Assembly (NCBI GenBank): GCA_015680685.1
Contig: MNCI01013697.1
Coordinates: 74,297 to 98,928, forward strand
DNA length: 24,632 nucleotides
Direction of reading: 5' to 3'
From: Gnetum montanum
Taxonomy: Eukaryota; Streptophyta; Gnetopsida; Gnetales; Gnetaceae
Below the pieces are notes generated by a model. It was not told the origin of the DNA, searched no databases, and saw nothing but the letters and a program-made list of their open reading frames with translations. How positions within the stretch are numbered: position 1 is the stretch's first letter; every line of letters starts with the position of its first letter. The position numbers and the translations under genes are program-made. Shown piece by piece: positions 1 through 7,542 of this stretch.

Positions 1-2
1 TT

Positions 3-287
3 ATTAAAAGAGAAGTTGAAGTAGATAAAGCAAGGGATAATTTGTTACAGAATACCTCTCAATTTAAAAGATGGTTTGATAGGAAAGCTTTGAAAAGAGC
101 TTTCAAGATAGGGGACCTTGTCCTATTATGGAATATGAAGAAACTGAATAAGTTTACACCGATGTGGATTGGTTCATTTCAAATTACAAAGCAATTATTT
201 GAGGATACTTATAAATTATCAACTTTGGATGGCATGGAATTGCAATGTCCATATAATGTTTTGCAGGTAAAACATTATTTGGGATAG
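3..287 (+). CDS. Ty3/gypsy integrase C-terminal end (partial)
   Basis: This is the last 94 codons of a gypsy pol polyprotein whose 5' part lies outside the window. The frame is open from base 3 and ends at the TAG at 285-287. The segment RAFKIGDLVLLW followed by WIGSFQI and, near the end, VLQVKHYLG matches the C-terminal integrase region of plant gypsy elements, which binds DNA after the catalytic core. No stop or frameshift is present, unlike the other pol fragments in the window, so this copy looks younger. The ORF, TATA-like box, polypurine tract and LTR start that follow (to 1251) probably belong to the same element. The family call is confident; the exact lineage is not. Confidence 0.85.
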   Translation: MKREVEVDKARDNLLQNTSQFKRWFDRKALKRAFKIGDLVLLWNMKKLNKFTPMWIGSFQITKQLFEDTYKLSTLDGMELQCPYNVLQVKHYLG

Positions 288-425
288 GTGCATACAACTT
301 GAAGATGTCCTTACACAAAATAATATAGGTATATACTATTAGGTATAATATTACTAGGAATATAGTATTAATTATTATGNGTGGTTAAAATGCCTAAAAA
401 GAAGAAAAATTGGTTAAAGACTCTT

Positions 426-459
426 GGGGGGATTTCAAATTTCTAGCACCTATAAAAAG
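426..459 (+). promoter_or_regulatory. G-run and TATA-like box upstream of the accessory ORF
   Basis: Six G at 426-431 are followed by a plant-like TATA box, TATAAAAAG, at 451-459. The box lies about 90 bp before the ATG at 542, a normal distance for a TATA-driven 5' UTR. The G-run could instead be an internal polypurine tract. Promoter function is inferred from sequence only. Confidence 0.4.
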
Positions 460-541
460 AGGATTGGATTGCCTAAGATTTCTTCATATTTCAATTCAAG
501 TTGAGTAGAGCAAGTAAGAGAGAGCTAATTTGAAAGAGGAG

Positions 542-1048
542 ATGGAGTTTGGGAGAGCAATGAAAAAACCTTTTATTCCATATGTGATGGGATGTTGTCC
601 TGAACATGTGTTGAAGGCTTACTTAAAAGCTAGATCATGTGGAGCTTCGAAACAATGTCCTTTCATGGCTTGGTTGTCCGATGAATTTTCTTTCCTCACA
701 AGAGGTTTCGAGATAGAGTCCAATGTTTGGAGGCAATATCAAGATTGCACCAAAGAAGAGGAGAAAAGTGAAGAGCAACCAACCAATGAAGAGTCATCAT
801 GGAAAGAAGCATTCGTATCGAAAGAGGAAAATGAAGGACCCAATGAGGAAGAACAGAAAAGTGCATCTGAAAAGGGAAATGAGAAGAGTGCTAAAGAAAA
901 AGTTCCAGTAGATCAAGTTGAGAGATTCACCAAGCCAGAGAACTATAGAACAGCCTTCATCACGTTAGAAATTTCCTATGAAATAGTTAGAGAGATGAGG
1001 ATTCCTACTAGAGTAACTCTCACAATTCAGTTCCCATCTCAAATATAG
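542..1048 (+). CDS. Accessory ORF between gypsy integrase and the 3' LTR, unknown function
   Basis: This is a clean 168-codon ORF. I chose the ATG at 542; the same frame also has an upstream TTG at 530. The N-terminal half is compact and cysteine-containing (MGCCPEHV, then SCGASKQCPF). Roughly residues 70-130 form a hydrophilic, Glu/Lys-rich, probably disordered stretch. The C-terminus returns to mixed sequence and ends TIQFPSQI. I see no signal peptide, membrane segment or known domain. It lies between the integrase stop (287) and the polypurine tract (1238-1250), where plant gypsy elements sometimes carry extra or envelope-like ORFs. A TATA box at 451 could drive it separately. I do not recognise the protein. 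That it belongs to the retroelement is inferred from position. Confidence 0.6.
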   Translation: MEFGRAMKKPFIPYVMGCCPEHVLKAYLKARSCGASKQCPFMAWLSDEFSFLTRGFEIESNVWRQYQDCTKEEEKSEEQPTNEESSWKEAFVSKEENEGPNEEEQKSASEKGNEKSAKEKVPVDQVERFTKPENYRTAFITLEISYEIVREMRIPTRVTLTIQFPSQI

Positions 1049-1237
1049 TCCATGAGAAAAGGACTTGCTAATGTATAGTTTCTTGTTTTTCTTAGGAATG
1101 AGGTTTTTATGCCATTAAAACTTATATTTGATGGGAATTTTCCTCCAAAAATATTTATATTCAGCTGTAAAAATTCAATGAAAGTTTTAGTATGTTTCAA
1201 TTTTGAAATGAGACTGCATAAGTTTCTTTAGGTTTTT

Positions 1238-1530
1238 AAGGGGGCAGAAATGTTGGCACATTTGGCCATTTCATGGAACAGCAAAAGTAAATATTAGAAA
1301 AAGGCAATGGTAGAGAAACATGAATAATATTAATTTTGCTACACTTCCATTGTTTGTGTATACAAGAAAAAATAAATATTCAAATGAAAAATACGATGGT
1401 TGTGTCTTATTGATATACATAATCATGGAGGCCTCATTTGGAGCGATGTGGATGAGCCTTTAAAAAGAAAAACAAAAAAAAAACAGTATGTAAGATCACC
1501 TCTAGCTTGTATTTCTAGATATTTCCCTCG
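1238..1530 (+). mobile_element. Polypurine tract and start of a 3' LTR
   Basis: The purine-rich AAGGGGGCAGAAA (1238-1250) directly precedes TGTTGGCACATTTGGCC at 1251, the classic order of polypurine tract followed by TG of a 3' LTR. It lies downstream of integrase in the same orientation. The LTR's end could not be placed. Leucine-rich-repeat coding debris begins by 1537, so the LTR is either short or truncated. A near-identical 25-bp start (24 of 25 bases) recurs at 11235-11259. Confidence 0.55.
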
Positions 1531-1536
1531 AATTTC

Positions 1537-2130
1537 TTGGAACTATCAAAATTAGAGCTCCTGAAAGTTCATGGTTGCTTAGCAATCACAACATTGCTTG
1601 AGGAGGCGGGCAATCTCGAATCATTGAAATCGTTGTAGTTGTCCAAAGCTTAAGGATGAAGAACCTGCTAGAGGACATGGAAAGAAAGTTATTACCATTA
1701 CAAATCTTGAAAATTTGAGAATGTGGAGAAATCAATGAACTGCCATAGGGGATCTGCCAAATGCAGAAGCTGCTAAAACTAACAATTGTGGGTTGCCCAG
1801 TGAGAAAATACCTCAGGAATTTAGGGGTGCTTCTTTTCCTATGCTGCAGAAATGAAGCTGAAAGGTGTGGATCTAAGGGAGCTGCCACGCAGTTGCTTGG
1901 AGGCCATGACTGAACTGAAAAAGCTAGACCTTAGCTACAACCCAATACAATCACTGCCAGAGGATCTTCTGAAGGACTTGCAGTAGCTGGAATCTTTGGA
2001 TCTGAGTCGTAACGAAATGGATAGTTTTCCGGAGAATTTTTTCGCATCACTGAGGCATTTGAAAATGCTATCGCAAAGCATGAGAAGGCGGCCTAATTTG
2101 CTTTTGCTAAACTTCTTTGTTGTTTTGTGA
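1537..2130 (+). pseudogene. Leucine-rich-repeat fragment of a resistance-type gene
   Basis: Several plant LRR units can be read across shifting frames. An early part (from 1537) includes KLELLKVHGC and NLESLKSL, and a middle part gives ELP, a stop, then GICQMQKLLKLTIVGCP. A late part, open from about 1852 to the TGA at 2128-2130, contains LRELPRSCLEAMTELKKLDL and LESLDLSRNEMDSFPENFF. The spacing LPxxxxxxLxxLxxLDLSxN is that of NLR or intracellular Ras-group LRR proteins. Premature stops (for example TAG at 1636 and inside DLQ-stop-LESL) and frameshifts show it is broken. No NB-ARC or kinase part is visible here. It is probably a dead fragment of a host disease-resistance-like gene. Confidence 0.75.
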
Positions 2131-2236
2131 ATTTTGTGGGCATCCATGGAGAGGTCGGCAATGGCACCAACGTGGCATTGTCCATGTACGAGGGGTAAAA
2201 TGTGCAGCTGTGGCGAACCTACAAATGCACTGGTAG

Positions 2237-2398
2237 GGGATCCAAAGCGAAGGCAACCTTGTAAGTTTTCATGGGCTTTCTTTGGCCAGGAATCTTTTGA
2301 GCAACAGAATTCCTACAAACATTGGAGGATTTCAAATAGCTCAATACATCAATCTCTCTGGCAACCAACTCTCTAAAAATATTGAAGATTATATGTAA
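2237..2398 (+). pseudogene. LRR receptor-like fragment
   Basis: A short open stretch ending at the TAA at 2396-2398 reads GLSLARNLLSNRIPTNIG and then YINLSGNQLSKNIEDYM. This is the plant-specific extracellular LRR pattern (LxLxxNxLxxxIPxxIG) of receptor-like kinases and receptor-like proteins. It differs from the intracellular-type LRRs just upstream, so two genes may be juxtaposed. No start codon, signal peptide or kinase domain is visible, and a TAG lies at 2234-2236 in the same frame. Confidence 0.65.
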
Positions 2399-2677
2399 AA
2401 CTAGTTGGATGCTAGGCATGAAATAATACAGCCAATGGTGACAGTGACATGTCCACGTCCGATTCGAGAGCATAAATAGAATTTCAATTCAGAAGCATGA
2501 ATAGAATTGCATCAAATTCGCAACAGCAAGGAAGCAATTTAGATTCAAGACATCGGCATGACACAGACTACAGAAAACAAGAAGAGGTTAGGGTCGATTT
2601 TGTACATTAACTCTGGTAGCATGGCTGTGTCCAGCAAACCGTGATTGTAGGAGTCAGCACTAGGAACTGGTTAGAAC

Positions 2678-2920
2678 ATGTGCCCATTTTTATGGATTTT
2701 GTGCAGAAGGAAAGAAGGAAAAAAGCAAGTCACCAGTAACAACCAACCAAATGATTACACTCCGCCGTTCTTGCAACTATCACCTTCACCTATAATCTAC
2801 ACAAGAACAATTTATGAGTACGTTGAGCTTGAAGATAATACGGTACAGAAAAATGTAAATACAGATAAGTTATTTACAAAAGCTTATAAGAATTGGCCAC
2901 CACCACCAACGCGTACATGA
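2678..2920 (+). other. 80-codon ORF, unrecognised
   Basis: The ORF starts at the ATG at 2678 and ends before 2921. It begins with a short hydrophobic run and a basic patch (FLWILCRRKEGKK), followed by a polar region and a Pro-rich end (WPPPPTRT). The start could be a receptor membrane exit continuing the LRR debris upstream, but the match is too short to claim. It may be a chance ORF. Confidence 0.2.
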
Positions 2921-3182
2921 AGGAGGATGTTGAATTATTTTCATAATACCACCTCTTGTGTTTAAAAATTACTAAGGCTGTATACACAGTGGGTGATGAT
3001 ATTTGACAATTAAAATCCTATACAAACTAATTAAAGTAAAATGACAATTGTATGAAGCTCCTATAGTATGAAGACCTTGGCTTTAATTTTTAATTTTTAA
3101 TTGAGACTTATGAAAGAAATATTTGTAAAATGTGTAAAGACACATGCCAATATTAGCATGATTTTCTCCTAACTTCCCAACT
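2921..3182. other. AT-rich gap, no gene seen
   Basis: No coding pattern was recognised. A TGTTGAATTA at about 2930 might be the start of the LTR whose conserved part begins at 3286, but it does not align visibly with the candidate start of copy B at 13211. Confidence 0.4.
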
Positions 3183-3260
3183 TCCTAGCTTGTTGGGCAA
3201 GTAAGATTTCCTAGCTTGTTGGGCAAGTAAGATCTCCTAACTTGTTGGGCAAGTTATAAC
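3183..3260 (+). repeat. Three tandem 26-bp repeats in the presumed U3 of copy A
   Basis: Units begin at 3183, 3209 and 3235, exactly 26 bp apart. Each starts TCCTA(G/A)CTTGTTGGGCAAGT. An inverted-looking relative (ACTTGGGAGAGAAGTTAGCT) follows just after. The array ends about 60 bp before the TATA box at 3322, where LTR enhancers usually lie. Confidence 0.85.
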
Positions 3261-3285
3261 TTCCTTACTTGGGAGAGAAGTTAGC

Positions 3286-4556
3286 TAAGATATTTTAGAA
3301 TCTAAATACCTTTTGGAAATGTATAAAAAAGGCTTCAAGGGTTAGAAGAAAAGGGGGGACAGGCACTCACTTGGATACACACTCTGGGAAGAGCATTTTT
3401 AAGAAGACATTGTGAAAGATTGCTTGTAAGATGACTTTCTAAAGACAACATTTTAGCCTCTTTGTCATAGTCCTGTGAGTTATGCTTATTGTTTTTTATT
3501 TTGTTTAAATTTTTTAGCTAGTGGTTTAGATAGTATCATGCTTGGCAAGTAATTTTGGGATTTTTAGATTGCTCTTATTATTCTTGTTGCATGATAGAAA
3601 ATTTGTATTAAAATTTTGCAATAGAAGTGCTTGTGTTTAAAAGCCTTAAGAGCATTTTAGTAGTGACTTTTATTATTGTGAAATGTATAAGAATCGCTAT
3701 TGAGATTGTTGTAAGAAAGCCTCTGCATGTAGTTAAGCCGTTGAACTATTCAATAGTCAAGAGGGTTCAGAAAATATTTGGTATTTTGATAGGACCAGAA
3801 TAGCTTCTTTTATCTTTAAAGTGAATCTCCGTGTTATTTCAATCAGAAATTGTTAAGTCTTTTGAAGGTTCTATTGAATGTAATTATTGACATCCATTAT
3901 CTAGCCAAAATGGAGTCTCGTACGTGATAGTTTACGCAGCATTTTTTTGGTAGCATAGTAGGATTATCTTGAAGAAATTACTTATTTGAGCCTTGGAAGT
4001 TTGAACAATTCGTAGTTATTGAATTTGGGATAGCTTTATTGTGAAGTGTTTACTCATATCATTTTATCTTGTTTAAAAATTTGAGGTCATAACACAAATC
4101 TTCTTTCTTTTCTGTCTGTTTCCATTGAATCTCGCTCTATTTCTAGTTTTCTTGTAAAACTATCTGTTTCTCTAGGGAAAATTAGAAGTAGATTCGCAAA
4201 TTTGTGCTCAAATGTTTTTAAAAAATTTTATTTGTTACAAGTAGGTATTATAAGCACCGCATAGACTAGGCAATTGAACAAAATAGGAACTCTCAACAAC
4301 TCACAGTACTTGGGAAAGTTGGCTGAATCTCTTTAAGATAAGTCATTTGTAGTTTACACACAACGCAATCATTTCATTTTTCACAACCACACACTGCAAC
4401 AACACACACACATACTTACATTAACTACTGAGTCTATTTGGAGGTATCTAGGCCTTGGTATTACCAGAAGACCAACAAGCACCTAAATCCTGTTCGATGA
4501 CACTCGTTGGTGGTTGCATCCCAAACGGTCGCGAATAGGCTAAAATACTCAATATT
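3286..4556 (+). repeat. LTR/leader repeat, copy A
   Basis: This stretch is closely related, in the same orientation, to 13640-14892 (copy B). Both start near AAGATATTTT, share a TATA box followed by GGCTTCAAGGGT, and run to a common CCAAACGGT and a little beyond. The TATA box with a long downstream non-coding stretch suggests the promoter, R, U5 and leader of an LTR retrotransposon. The true LTR start, probably upstream of the 26-bp repeats, and the U5 end are not certain. The sequence is followed within about 20 bp by a protease remnant, so most of gag appears to be deleted. Confidence 0.7.
3322..3330 (+). promoter_or_regulatory. TATA box of LTR copy A
   Basis: TATAAAAAA is followed by GGCTTCAAGGG. 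The same arrangement occurs in copy B at 13680, so the box is conserved between copies. It is probably the LTR transcription promoter. Confidence 0.55.
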
Positions 4557-4577
4557 GAGGATGTTAGAAAGGTAAAT

Positions 4578-6066
4578 ATGATAATATCTTTGGCTGATGT
4601 AACAAATGTTATGCCAATAGGAATAATTAAGGACTTGATAATAGATATGAAAAAAGGACAATATCCAACTGATTTCATAATTTTAGAAGTAAAGGATCCT
4701 AATTGTTTTCTTGTTATATTAGGTAGACCTTGGCTAGCAATAGATAAAGTAGTAATTAATTGTAGATTAGGGAAACTTCAACTCTCTTTTGCCAACTTTA
4801 CTTTTACACTAAATATATATAATAAGGTAAAGGAAGATGCAGAGTTAAAGGAAATCCAAATGATTGACACTCTACCCACCTCAACAATGAAATAGGATAG
4901 GGAAACCTTAGTATTGAATAATTTTGAGGAAAGACCATTAGACCCCCCAACTATGAACAACAAGATCTCCTTGACAAAATCCTTAATTTAGGCTCAAGAA
5001 ATATTGAAGAAATCATTCAACCTATAATAAAAGATTCCTTGGATCTTAGAGAGCTACCTAGTACACTTAAGTATGTTTACCTGTATTATAATAAACCATT
5101 AATAATAAATTCCCAACTTACTAATGAACAAGAGAGCCAATTATTAGAAGTCTTGCACAAGAAATCAAACTAGGGAGTCTCGCCCAACATTTACCAACAT
5201 CATGTCTATTTTGAAGACAATGTGAAATCAATATGAATTCCCCCAAGACAAATCAATCTAGCTTTAAAAAAAATTATTAAGGATGAAATTTCCAAACTTT
5301 GGAAAGAAGGTATCATTTACCCAATAGCTGATAGTGAATGGGTTAGCCCCATTATTGTAGTTCCTCAAAAAGGTGGAAAATGGATAGTTTGTGTGGATTA
5401 TAGGAGACTTTATGCATCATACAGAAAAAAATCATTTTTCATTACCATACATAGAGAAAATTTTAGAAAGGTTAGAAGGACATGAATATTATTATTTTTT
5501 GGAAGGATTTAGTGGCTATAATCAAGTCACCATTGCCCTAGAAGACTAGCATAAAATAACCTTTACATGTCCCTATGGAACCTTTACCTATAAATGTATG
5601 CCTTTTGGTCTTTGAAATGCACCAACTTTCCAAAGAGCCATGATCTCTGTCTTTGTTGATATGTTAGAAGATTATGTTAAGGCTTTTATGGATGATTTTT
5701 TAGTCTATAGGAACTCTTATGATGAAACTTTGAAACATCTTGAAAATTTCTTAGATAGATGTGTTAATAAGAATTTAAAATTAAGTTGGTAAAAGAGTCA
5801 CTTGATGGTTACAAGAGGGATTGTGCTAGGACATGTTATTTCTAAAAATGGAATAATAATGGATGATGATAAAATAAGGGTCATAACAACACTTTCAGCT
5901 CCAACTAATCTAAAAACTCTTTGGTCTTTTCTAGGACATGCTAGGTAGTATATGAGGCTTATAAAACACTTTTCTAAAATTACTAAACCATTATACAAGA
6001 TTTTAGAAAAATATGTTCTATTTGTTTTGACTAATGACTATCAAGAGGCATTTTTGGAATTAAAAA
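4578..6066 (+). pseudogene. Gypsy (Athila/Tat-type) protease and reverse transcriptase remnant
   Basis: The first part (4578-4895) is the C-terminal half of a retroviral-type aspartic protease. MPIGIIKDLIIDM is followed by DFIILEVKD and the hallmark ILGRPWLA; the catalytic Asp end is missing. After a frameshift near 4950 comes the linker (ELPSTLKYVYL) and the RT. Its motifs include GIIYPIADSEWVSPI, VCVDYRRL, FTCPYGTFTYKCMPFG and the catalytic FMDDF box with Asp codons at 5691-5696. The connection domain gives GIVLGHVISKNGI and FLGHAR. Stops (TAG after HKKSN, TGA in KSI-stop-IPP, TAG after ALED, TGA, TAA, TAG) and a further frameshift near 5430-5450 make it inactive. The frame ends at 6064-6066, just before another LTR-like sequence at 6069. 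RNase H and integrase were not found beyond that insertion. Confidence 0.9.
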
Positions 6067-6126
6067 ATTAAAACACCACCAAACTTAGACTATGGAGTTT
6101 TGGTTGCAAAATTTTCCAAGTGTTGA

Positions 6127-6626
6127 GACTATGCTCTCCATTACCCCAAAGCATAGTCAAGTGTAGTAAACCCAAAGGCCAGTTTTGCAATTTATTCTAA
6201 GTGTCAACATGAAGCTAGAAGTTGCAAATTTCTCAAAGTATTGGGACTATGCTTTCCACTGCCCTAGAACATAGTCAACCTAGTGTAAAGAATAGTTAGC
6301 TCAAAAGCTAATTTTGCAATTTTTTTCTAAGTGCTGAGACTACACTCTCCACTACCCCAGAGCATAGTCAGCCTTATCGAGAGCATAGTTAGCATGAAGG
6401 CTCGATTGTGTAGATTTTTCTAAGTGTTAAAACTATGCTCTCCACTAGCCCATAGCATAGTCAACTGGAAGCCAGTTTTCACAAGTTTTGATAAGTGTTG
6501 GGACTATGCTCACCTCTAGTCGAGAGTGTAGTCAACCACTCATAGTAGGTGTAGTTAGCACATAGTCATTTCTTAAAAAAAATTTTAAGTGTGGGACTAT
6601 GCTCTTCCACAATCCAGAGTGTAGTC
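6127..6626 (+). repeat. Six 32-bp imperfect palindromes, mostly 93 bp apart
   Basis: The units lie at 6127-6158, 6245-6276, 6338-6369, 6431-6462, 6502-6533 and 6595-6626, each exactly 32 bp. The form is GACTATGCTCTCC, then a variable centre, then AGAGCATAGTC, so the two arms are inverse complements. Starts are 118, 93, 93, 71 and 93 bp apart. The intervening DNA is also similar from unit to unit (TTTTGCAATTTTTTCTAAGT-like), so the true unit is a tandem repeat of about 93 bp with indels. Confidence 0.85.
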
Positions 6627-6639
6627 AAGTATAGTCAGC

Positions 6640-7542
6640 CAAAATATCCTCCAACAACCTTCCCTCCACAGCATGATAACACCACTCAACTCACTGCTAC
6701 TCATCTCCAACAAGTTTAGTTAGCAAAATGCATCTTTTTTGTATCTCATTTTGTCCCCAAAATTGTAACTATGTGTGATCCCACACAAGACAATGTAGAA
6801 TGTAGTCCCAAAGTGTAGGCTCCAAAATATCATTTTTTAGGTGCTTTACAGTCTTCTTAAAACACATACATGTAGTTAACAGTGTAGTCACAATCTCTCA
6901 GTCTTGCAAAGTCTGGCATAGCATAGTAAAGCATAATACCACTGGCCTCAATGGGGAGTGTAGTTGGGTGATGGTGTAGTTCCAATCGTTCCCTCTACCA
7001 TATAGCAATCATCGCGCATATTATGCTAAACCTAGCCCTATAAATATCCCAGCCCTCAACATTTTTGAGGTTGGCAAAAATTTGGGTTGGTTGGAAACTT
7101 TGAGGATTGGGAAAAATTCAAGGTTGGAAAATTGGCAAATTAAATACTTAGCAAACTTAAGGAGCACTTAATAAAGAACTGAAGGCATATTGGTGAAGTT
7201 ACAAATCACCACAACCAATGGTACACCACAGTAGGCATAAACATCACAATAGAACATTAGTCTTCATGGCCAAACACTCTTGAGACTATGACTACATTGT
7301 CCATTGCACCTATTATACATTGCGTACCTTCTAACCCATCTTGGTATTAACTACACTTAGCACCATTTGAGGTGGTGTTCTTCTTCTCTCTCTTTCTCTT
7401 TGCATTTTTAGCATTTCATTTGCATTTTCTTGTTGTTTCATCACATAATTGTGTCTAAGATTATGCTTGGGCAGTAGTCCTCACATGTTGACACTCTCAT
7501 TTTCACCAAAAAATTAACTACGCTCAACACTGTTAGCACCTA
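6640..7542 (+). other. Non-coding downstream part of the LTR-like sequence
   Basis: No ORF is supportable. Single GTGTAGT and GCATAGT words continue to about 6990 as decayed palindrome arms. After the TATA box come GGTTGG-rich short repeats (7070-7135) and a T/C-rich run at 7378-7450. The stop codon of the minus-strand gene begins at 7545. Confidence 0.45.
7039..7045 (+). promoter_or_regulatory. TATA box of the palindrome-rich LTR-like sequence
   Basis: TATAAAT in the context CCCTATAAATATCCC is a good plant TATA box. It lies about 970 bp after the LTR-like start and downstream of the palindrome array, consistent with a U3 enhancer and promoter reading to the right. Confidence 0.5.

Larger units (their letters stand above)
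6069..7470 (+). repeat. LTR-like sequence with palindrome-rich U3
   Basis: The first 100 or so bases (ACACCACCAAACTT, ACTATGGAG) match the sequence starting at 19001, and the first palindrome lies at the same offset of 58 bp in both. At 19001 the motif directly follows a polypurine tract, so this is read as an LTR start; here the terminal TG reads TA. A U3 of about 970 bp with palindrome repeats leads to a TATA box at 7039, then a candidate R/U5 ending near 7470. That end is a guess. It interrupts the RT remnant at 6066, so it inserted later. No primer-binding site was recognised after it. Confidence 0.55.

Noticed and set aside
723-911. 62-codon Lys/Arg-rich ORF
   Set aside because: It is an alternative frame inside the accessory ORF 542-1048. 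Its basic composition comes from the GA-rich Glu/Lys codons.
4448-4678. Minus-strand ORFs overlapping the end of copy A and the protease
   Set aside because: They are shadows of the plus-strand protease frame and of a repeated non-coding leader, with no protein features.
4760-4830. Possible separate gene from the Phe/Ile-rich end of the 4578 ORF
   Set aside because: It is the normal continuation of the protease domain after ILGRPWLA.
6127-6626. CRISPR-like look: 32-bp repeats with spacers of about 61 bp
   Set aside because: The spacers resemble each other, the repeats are variable palindromes, and the setting is a plant LTR. It is an ordinary tandem repeat of about 93 bp.
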